64,000 nt of DNA. Source: Hyposmocoma kahamanoa (lineage: Eukaryota; Arthropoda; Insecta; Lepidoptera; Cosmopterigidae). Shown here piece by piece: positions 57,074 to 64,000 of the stretch (its first letter is position 1; every line of letters begins with the position of its first letter). Position numbers and translations under genes: made by a program. The notes beneath the pieces were generated by a model, which worked only from the letters and a program-made list of their open reading frames with translations, was not told the DNA's origin and ran no database searches. The stretch is from contig NW_020653945.1 of assembly GCF_003589595.1 (NCBI RefSeq), positions 11,147,686 to 11,211,685 on the forward strand, written 5' to 3'.

Positions 57074-58639
57074 TGGATAAAACAAAATACATAAAATAAA
57101 ATAATTTGTGAAACATAAGTTAGCGTAAATTGGAATATGTCTGCGTAAAATTAAAAATAAGGAATTTTATTAATAACTTTGTTTCATTTCCTAAAAGCAA
57201 ACATCACTAAAATTATGTTTATGGGTGACAGCACGCGAGAGGCGTTGATAAAAAACAAACCTAAAAGTGTCCGATAGTACAACAAAAACTCAAAAAAGTT
57301 TTAATTTTTTTTTAAGTTCACGAGTTCAGTTTTGAATGTCACGATGATTGACCACCATGATATGCAATTATTTTTGTGTAATTACTTCCCTGGTTTGTAA
57401 TAATTATTAATACAAAGATTGAACACTGAAGAAAAAATCCTTCAATCTGGGTGAATTCATCAGCAGAATTTTTTCTTAGTGTTAAATTTTTGTATTGATA
57501 ACATTGACCTACCAAATTAATAATTATAACACAAAAGTTTATTTTTGGTAAATTTATTAAGTTTTGTAAAACATCATGTAACATAGTGGTTGTTCATGGT
57601 GTTATTAATATAGTCCTACGAGGTTGTTAGTATTTTACAAATAACCCTTCATGTGACACTTACTGCGATATTATAAAACAAAGCGGATCCAAAACATTTG
57701 TTGCTCTAGCAAAATGTTTCCAGTGATTGCAGTTTTTAATTACATTAGTGTATACACTCTTTATAATATTTTTTTGACCCGTTACTATGGCTAAGAGTTT
57801 ACAGTTATGGAAATTAGAAGTAGTAATCAGTAATCAACCAATGTAAGTTACCATTATTGTATAGACCAATACCATAACAAGAGAAGTATGGTAACTGCGT
57901 ACAAAGTAACAACGCGGCTTGTATGTGTGCACGACCGCGTAAAGACGCACACATTCGCATAATAATGAAAGACGCATTGGGATGACTAGTGTTACACGAC
58001 GCGAATGCATCGCGAGATTATGTGATTGTGTGCGTTCGTACACGGCACATACAAGCCGCACTTTCTACGTTTGTATGAAGTTACCGTACTTGTCTTATTA
58101 TACTGTGCTAATACACACTCAGAATTGGAAAATATAATTTTAATGATGTATAATTAGACGTTTCATACTTTCATATATTATGTAGTGTACTAAGTGTTCA
58201 TGCTCATTTTCGTGTAGTGTAATGTGATTTTGTAATAATCGAGCTAGAACTACGAAGTAAAACTCGTATAAATGTCATATATGTATATGTAGATGAAATA
58301 AGAATCAAATTTTGTAAAACTTTGTATTTTGTATATTGTGTGACGTTTTTAAAGTAGAGTGCAATAATAACGACGTTATATTAAGTTATTATTTACGAGA
58401 GCTTGATAAGAGCCCTGAAAGGGTCCTATTTTTTTATTATTCGTCTACGTTTTCATTCCTAGTAATGCTAAGATTTTTTTATTACTGTTATTTAGTCTTG
58501 AATCATTAATGTGATCAATTCAAAAAATGTTTTGAACAACAACAGCAATAGTTTGCTTGTCGTATCTATAGAGTGAATTTAACGCGAATATTTAATTTAA
58601 GTAAAATATTTTATTTGAAAATATTATTTAATATTGATA
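57067..58639. other. Intergenic DNA; imperfect foldback at about 57411-57505
   Basis: ACAAAGATTGAACACTGAAG and an inverted partner (TAGTGTTAAATTTTTGTA) flank an AGAATTTTTTCT core. The left arm resembles the SINE-3 body at 23.92 kb. No gene seen in the rest. Confidence 0.55.
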
Positions 58640-59240
58640 CAGGACCGGCACCAGCACAAAGAATGTAAGGGAACTGCGCAAACTTTTTTGAGTTTAATTA
58701 ATCCCTTCGCGTATTTTTTGTCGTGACTCAAATAAATTACAAATAAAAACATTTCTGGCATCGGCATAAAGAATCGTAAGGCAATTGCGCAAACTTTTTT
58801 TAGTTTAATTAATCCCTTCGCGTATTTCTTGTCGTGACTCAAAAAAAATACAAATAAAAACATTTCTGGCATCGTCATAAACAATCGTAAGGCAATTACG
58901 CAAACTTTTTTTAGTTCAATTCGCGTATTGTTTGTCGTGCCTCTGAAAACTTTTTTAGTTAAATTAATCCCTTCGCGTATTTTTTCTCGTGCGCCTAGAA
59001 AACTACAAATAAAAACATTTCTGGCACCACCGCCACAAAGAATAGTAAGGCAATTGCGCAAATTGTTTTGACTCAAATTAATCATTTCGCATATTTCTAT
59101 GCGTGCCTCTTAACAAATAAAAAATATTCAATATTGATACAGATACAGCAATGGCACCGCTACAAAGTATTATAAGGCAATTGCAGAAACGTTTTTTGTT
59201 CAATTACTCCTTCACGTATTTCTTGCCGTGCCTCTAATTT
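58640..59240. repeat. Tandem array, unit about 110-118 bp, roughly five copies
   Basis: Repeating words: CAAACTTTTTT-AGTTTAATT, TTAATCCCTTCGCGTATTT, TCGTG, TACAAATAAAAACATTTCTGGCA and AAGAAT-GTAAGGCAATTGCGC. One unit near 58925-58950 is shortened. Copies drift toward the right end. Confidence 0.88.
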
Positions 59241-59730
59241 TGCAACAGCAGAAATTTCAGTTACGTATCTTCATGATAACTAGTAAGTCATAGTTTTTAG
59301 TTATATCGTACCAGTATTTCGCATTTCACTTTCGAGGCTTCAATGTCTAATATAGTAAATTTTTTCAGGGTATTCTTACTGTGAGTTCCTGCAGGGTACA
59401 GACTATTTACATTTCCAGTTCGTTAATAATAGGAAAAATCCGAGTATTGACCTATCGTTTAGTCTGCAGTCTGCGGGTGCTCAGAGCGAATTGGACCTTC
59501 TAAGATCGACGTCTAGTGTTCGAGATATGTGCCATGTAATCGCATATAATGTCATTCCATATTACATCCTTATGGAAAACGAAGTAGTGGTCGGATGAAC
59601 AGAAAATGAAGTTTACATGACCAAAGATTTTTTTAAGCTAATTTATATTTTATAAATACTTATACTACAACTTTTATATGCAGTTTATTACTCTACAGTC
59701 ATTCGTTTTAAGAACATTGCCATAATGAAA
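59241..59730. other. Intergenic DNA, no gene seen
   Basis: No supported feature. Confidence 0.5.
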
Positions 59731-60598
59731 TAGTGCCAAGAGCATGTCAAGCTTGAGACTTTGCTACTTTGAACCGTTCTTATCGCAAGCGGCATAGAGT
59801 TGGATTTAAATCTCAGGCTGCTAACAGATGGACTGTATGTCTGTAGTTAACGCGTGCAGTCGAGGCTTCAACTGCTTACACTCGAAATTTCAACTGCTTA
59901 CTGTCGAAATTTCAACTGCTTGCGTCGGCTGCAGTCGACGTGAACGATGGTTCAAGAATCAAAAACAACAATTGACATTCTTAAGACAATGTATGATTAG
60001 TTTTGTGGTGTGTGAAATAATAGTGAGGGTTTGATCAAAACAATAGTTAAACAAAAACAGGATTGTTGAAATTTTTCTCGAAGAATTTATTTCACAGGAG
60101 ATAGCAGAGCTGTATTTATTTTAAATTTCTTATCAAGAGTGTTAATTTGAATGCATTACTTTAAGAATAGGTAAAAGCCAGTGTGTGAATATGAAGGCAA
60201 TATGATGTGAAACCAGCCTGCGGAGTTGCATTTCAGTAATTTTGTGCTTTAAGATACGAGTTTGAGAAAGTAAGGCGACATTTTGCCACATTTTTTTTAT
60301 CAGCATCTTTGTTTACACTTTTGATCCCAAATTCCATCGCAGATATACAGTCGAGAATTATGAACGTGAATTTGTTTACAAAATGAAATTTCCATTTCTT
60401 TCTTTCGACAGTTATATGTTTATTTCCTTAGTAAAAAGTGAAATCAGCATTTGAAATCATAAATGATCTAAACACAGTGATTAGCCGTATCGGTCCTTCC
60501 AATTCGACATCAACTTTTATAAAAAATAAATAAAATATTTATAAAATTAATTCGAACAACAAAATGCTACGTCAATGTCGTACCATGTGTTTGTTTTA

Positions 60599-61466
60599 GA
60601 GTGGTTACACACGGCGACTTTTTGCATCGATGTAATCGCCTATAAATCCCAAGTTTGTATCGATGCAGTCGCGCGCTTGCATCGCGTTTGCATCGCTGTG
60701 TAAAAAATCTAGCGTGTGTGTAAAAGTAGACGATCAGCGACTGCATCGCGTTTGCATCGCTGTGTAAAAAATCTAGCGTGAGTGTAAAGTAGACGATCAG
60801 CGACTGCATCGCGTTTGCATCGCTGTGTAAAAAATCCAGCGTGTGTGCAAAAGTAGACGATCAGCGACTGCATCGCGTTTGCATCGCTGGTACAAAATCC
60901 AGCGTGTGTGTAAAAGTAGACGATCAATGACTGCATCGCGTTTGCATCACTGTGTAAAAAATCCAGCGTGTGTGTAAAAGTAGACGATCAACGACTGCAT
61001 CGCGTTTGCATCGCTGTGTAAAAAATCTAGCGTGTGTGTAAAAGTAGACGATCAGCGACTGCATCGTGTTTGCATCGCTGTGTAAAAAAATCTAGCGTGT
61101 GTGTAAAAGTAGACGATCAGCGACTGCATCGCTGTGTAAAAAATCCAGCGTGTGTGTAAAAGTAGACGATCAGTGACTGCATCGCTGTGTAAAAAATCCA
61201 GCATGAGTGTAAAAGTAGACGATCAGCGGCTGCATCGCGTTTGCATCGCTGTTTAAAAAATCTAGCGTGTGTGTAAAAGTAGACGATCAGCGACTGCATC
61301 GCGTTTGCATCGCTGTGTAAAAAATGCAGCGTGTGTGTAAAAGTAGATCAGCGACTGCATCGCGTTTGCATCGCTGTGTAAAAAATCTAGCGCGTGTGTA
61401 AAAGTAGACGATAAGCGACTGCATCGCGTTTGCATCGCTGCTAAAAGTCGCCGTGTGTAACCGCTC
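60599..61466. mobile_element. Harbinger-like MITE containing a tandem array
   Basis: 868 bp bounded by TTA (60596-60598, 61467-61469), with inverted ends GAG(T/C)GGTTACACACGGCG followed by ACTTTT. The interior is an array of about 13-14 units of roughly 60 bp: GTAGACGATCAGCGACTGCA, TCGCGTTTGCATCGCTGTGT, AAAAAATCTAGCGTGTGTGT. Two units near 61105-61200 lack the CGCGTTTGCAT segment. No coding. Confidence 0.9.
60690..61440. repeat. Minisatellite array within the MITE
   Basis: Units differ by a few point changes and small deletions. Each unit contains CATCGCTGTGTAAAA and GCGTGTGTGTAAAA, which echo the element's own terminal GTGTGTAACC. Reading frames in it are by-products of the repeat length. 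Confidence 0.95.
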
Positions 61467-61925
61467 TTAGAGACACATCCAAACGTGTTAAATGTTAGTC
61501 TCAAAAAGTTACAAACCAAATCGTTATCTTTCAAACTGTTGGTTCCACTAGTGACTCCAATTGGATTTTCATATACTGAAGTCCCCACTTAGATGGTAGA
61601 ATTCTTCGTGTGTATTTAGTATTCCCACTGTTTGTCATTTTTAGTCCTAATCAAAGAGACAAAACCATGAATCAGCATGGATAATTGTCATGATAATTAT
61701 CAAATAAAATAAATATTTTGATAATTTCTTGTCCGCCTTGTAGCAGTCTTAAATGTCAAGCTTGACGTGCTTCTTGACCCTGTACGCTTTTAGAAATCCA
61801 TTTTTACACATTATTAAAACAATCAATAAAGATGAAATTTGTCATAAAACAAAAAAAAATTATAATTTGAATTGAATTTATTGCGTTTTAGCATTTTGAT
61901 TCACTCTGTTAGGGGATAATCTTAA

Positions 61926-62143
61926 TGGTGCGTACAGTTCTGGCGAATGCGCATGTTTGCGAAAGGCTTGCGAGCTGCACATGTGCATTATGTTGTGCGA
62001 TCTGATGTCGCGCGACACTCGCGCGCTTCATATATGTAAATATATTTACATGTATTTAATTGCACGCATGCAGCTTGCGTGCAGTATGCGAGCAGCGCGC
62101 GCGGAGCACACTTGCAGCGCGTCCGCCAGATCTGTACGCACCC
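61926..62143. mobile_element. Short palindromic TIR element
   Basis: Inverted ends GGTGCGTACAG(T/A)TCTGGCG, about 26 bases. The CpG-rich interior contains an 18-base perfect palindrome, ATGTAAATATATTTACAT, and GCATGCAGCTTGCGTGC. No target duplication could be fixed. Confidence 0.7.
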
Positions 62144-62918
62144 CTACAATTTCGTTTTTAGTTGTTTTGTTCCTAAAACCTAGTCTAATATTCCTAATAG
62201 TAATCCTTTTAACTTTGATCGACAACTCCTCTTTAGAATACAGCCTATTTTTGTTGGGCAGCTATTATACGAAAAGTTACTATAATGAGAGTCGCATTCC
62301 AGAACTCTACTCAATCAAGTATAAAGATATAGATAAAGATAAATTTATTTCTGTATAAAATATTAACCTAAATACATACATAAATCTTATTAAATAACCT
62401 ATTGTTTACATATATGCGCCAAATTGTCGCAAACAATGAAATTATTTTATGTTTACATTACTTTAATTAAGGTTAGTAGTGCAAATTAATCTAGGTGATA
62501 CCTAAACTAAGTAAAATTGTTTACTTGTGTCTTAGGTATCTAAATTGGTGATTATAGCATAACGGTTAGTCAACATATTTTGTTCAATAACAATGAATTA
62601 CAATAATACATAAATCTTAATTATAATAGCTGGCGTCTTAATCATATTTATATTACTTAAAAACTGATATAAAATTTTCAGTGTCATTGTAGTTAATTCT
62701 TTTTAACCAGTCTTGTACAGTTATTTTACATTGAAACTTATTCATAGGATATATAGATAGAGAACGATTTATTTTATTAGTTGATATTAGGAATGATTGT
62801 GGAACATTGTTCGGAGTCACACGTAAACGATTCATATTCTAAGGAAGTGTCTAGGCCATTTACAAAATCGTTTGTTACATTACCCATTCTGTGCTATATT
62901 GTCTTGCTGTGCGGCGGT
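62144..62918. other. Region downstream of the gag-like ORF
   Basis: If the LINE at the window edge were complete, its ORF2 endonuclease should start here, but no endonuclease motif is seen. A 60-codon minus frame (62835-62653) has no family I can name. A partial end of the 56156 foldback family lies at 62288. Confidence 0.5.
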
Positions 62919-64000
62919 CTAGGCGCCCTCATAATCTATGGAATTTAAATATCTGGCTTCAGCACTTTTTCTCGCTGGGCACAGCGCATCTCCCGTCCTA
63001 TGTTGGCTTGGTTTGTTGTACCGCTGACAAGAAGCACATTTAGGTGGATCCTGCAGTTTCGAGCAATCTTTAATTGTATGACCTACGCAACCGCAGTGGC
63101 CACAAGTAGAGTCGGTGTCTCTACAGTATTTTGCGGAATGTCCATACTGCTGACATTTGTAACATCTAGTTACGATCGTGAAGTCTCTAACGGGGCAGGA
63201 TGTCCAGTTTATAAACACGCGCTCCTGTTGGATTACCATTTTTCTCGTATCTGCAGGTACTTTCAATATAAAGTTGCAATATGATGAGTCCTTTTTTCCA
63301 GATTTGTGACTCAACTTGATTGAGTTCAAAAACTTATCACGTTGCACGTGTGGATATTTGTCAGATATGTTCTGCTCAAATAAGCACTCCAGCACCTCCT
63401 TCTCAGGAGTAGAGGTGGGCACCCCTAATAATATTATTTTAGGTCTCTTTTTAATTTTATCCTCTATTTTTAGGCCTGAATTTTTCAGTTGCTCCGATTG
63501 CTTCAGCTTCTCGAGGTCATCTTTCCCTTCAGCACTGATTACGATACCTCCTTCTTTAGTTTTTCTCATGCCTCGGATGTGCAACTTCAGTTCTTCGGGC
63601 TTAATTATAGTTTGAATGAGCTTTTTTGTGTCCTCGCTTGACTTCTCTTTATTTGTCGGGTAAACAATAATGCTTTTGGTGCTGGATGGACGTAGAATTG
63701 AGTTGTTCCCCTTTTTAAGAATGTCGGCAAAGGATGTATTCTGTGCTGCCATATTTGGAGCCGATCGTATGCATTCTTTCAAATCTACAAGATGGTCTTT
63801 TATTTGGACAGAGATTCCTTTCTGGTCGTTATAATTTTGGATAACAATTTGCGACGAAATATATTTTTGCTTCAGGGACTGGTATTTTACGGCTAACTGC
63901 GAAACTCCCCCCATAACGCTTCTGCTTAAGCTGCTTATTTTCAATTTTTGTTCTGAATTGAGCTTACCATCATTAGAAATGCTGCATATGTCATTCAGGC
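62919..64000 (-). CDS. LINE ORF1 (gag-like, three zinc knuckles), 5' end beyond window
   Basis: Open minus-strand frame entering from beyond the window edge (no Met at 63944, and the frame stays open to 64000). At least 360 codons are visible. The N-terminal part is Lys/Ser-rich with coiled-coil character. A central RNA-binding-like fold follows (RPKIILLGVPTSTPEKEV), then CYKCQQYGHSAKYC, CGHCGCVGHTIKDC and a third CASCQRYNKPSQHRTGDALC knuckle, closing with CPARKSAEARYLNSIDYEG. This arrangement is that of ORF1 proteins of Jockey/R1-type LINEs, which coat the element's RNA. It has no frameshift, unlike the other LINEs here, so it may be younger. ORF2 does not follow, so the element is probably 3'-truncated or rearranged. 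Confidence 0.85.
   Translation of the reverse strand, partial: LNDICSISNDGKLNSEQKLKISSLSRSVMGGVSQLAVKYQSLKQKYISSQIVIQNYNDQKGISVQIKDHLVDLKECIRSAPNMAAQNTSFADILKKGNNSILRPSSTKSIIVYPTNKEKSSEDTKKLIQTIIKPEELKLHIRGMRKTKEGGIVISAEGKDDLEKLKQSEQLKNSGLKIEDKIKKRPKIILLGVPTSTPEKEVLECLFEQNISDKYPHVQRDKFLNSIKLSHKSGKKDSSYCNFILKVPADTRKMVIQQERVFINWTSCPVRDFTIVTRCYKCQQYGHSAKYCRDTDSTCGHCGCVGHTIKDCSKLQDPPKCASCQRYNKPSQHRTGDALCPARKSAEARYLNSIDYEGA

Larger units (their letters stand above)
59731..61789. mobile_element. Possible long family-Y element enclosing other repeats
   Basis: The left end resembles the family-Y MITE at 39991 (CCAAGAGCATGTCAAGCTTGA, then ACCGTTCTTATCGCAAGCGGCATAGAGTTGGATTTAAATC). The right end, GACGTGCTTCTTGACCCTGTA at 61769-61789, is the inverted outer end of the same family. 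The interior contains a segment homologous to 24807-24960 (59818-59985, with a 20-base minisatellite TCGAAATTTCAACTGCTTAC) and the array-bearing MITE at 60599. The pairing of the two ends is inferred. Confidence 0.5.

Noticed and set aside
60690..61440. CRISPR-like array
   Set aside because: There are no unique spacers. The whole unit repeats and the context is a eukaryotic MITE.
60567..61588. Minus-strand ORFs with repeated LIVYFYTHA-type peptides
   Set aside because: They are translations of the minisatellite, not a repeat protein. Units of varied length break the frame.

Overview
The window looks like AT-rich insect nuclear DNA, most likely from a moth or butterfly (Lepidoptera). The evidence is intron-containing genes with GT-AG splice sites, a Mag-type LTR retrotransposon with very short LTRs, an errantivirus remnant with a TGGCGCAGTCGG primer site, tRNA-derived SINEs of lepidopteran style, several LINE groups and many short inverted-repeat DNA elements. 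A 400-base run of N (38913-39312) marks an assembly gap. The species cannot be told from the sequence.

Only two host genes are convincing. They are head-to-tail paralogues on the + strand encoding 1-acyl-sn-glycerol-3-phosphate acyltransferases (AGPAT/LPAAT, the step from lysophosphatidic to phosphatidic acid). Gene A spans 30423-38065 and gene B spans 51353-56021. Each has five coding exons with the same intron phases (2,1,0,1), and exons 1-4 have matching lengths, so they arose by tandem duplication of the whole gene. A degraded THAP-domain fragment (44.1-44.95 kb) lies between them.

Layout. 0-30 kb is gene-poor and repeat-rich: a mariner (4325-5578), a LINE 5' fragment (7.0-8.8 kb), a 0.9-kb inverted-repeat element (11556-12452), a Tc1-like transposon (13578-15139), an errantivirus remnant that keeps env but lacks gag-pol (18.7-20.7 kb), and a 4.4-kb Mag retrotransposon (25436-29840) inserted in an older LINE tail. 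30.4-38.1 kb is AGPAT-A, whose introns carry a SINE split by a hAT-like MITE, a perfect 34-bp foldback, a Harbinger-like MITE and a LINE tail split by another SINE. 38-51 kb holds two copies of an undescribed short retroposon with 13-14 bp target duplications, the gap, a LINE interrupted by an R1-type fragment, the THAP fragment and a long RNase H-bearing LINE whose reverse transcriptase has YADH in place of YADD. 51.3-56.0 kb is AGPAT-B. 56-62.2 kb is a cluster of short inverted-repeat elements and two tandem arrays. The window ends inside a LINE gag-like ORF (62919-64000, minus strand) that continues past the edge.

The host content is simple, and most of the interest lies in the nested mobile elements. 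The best candidates for something undescribed are the short poly(A)-tailed retroposon near 38.2 and 45.2 kb, a dispersed family with Penelope-like features and a hammerhead-like hairpin, the env-only errantivirus copy, and a Harbinger-like MITE filled with a tandem array.
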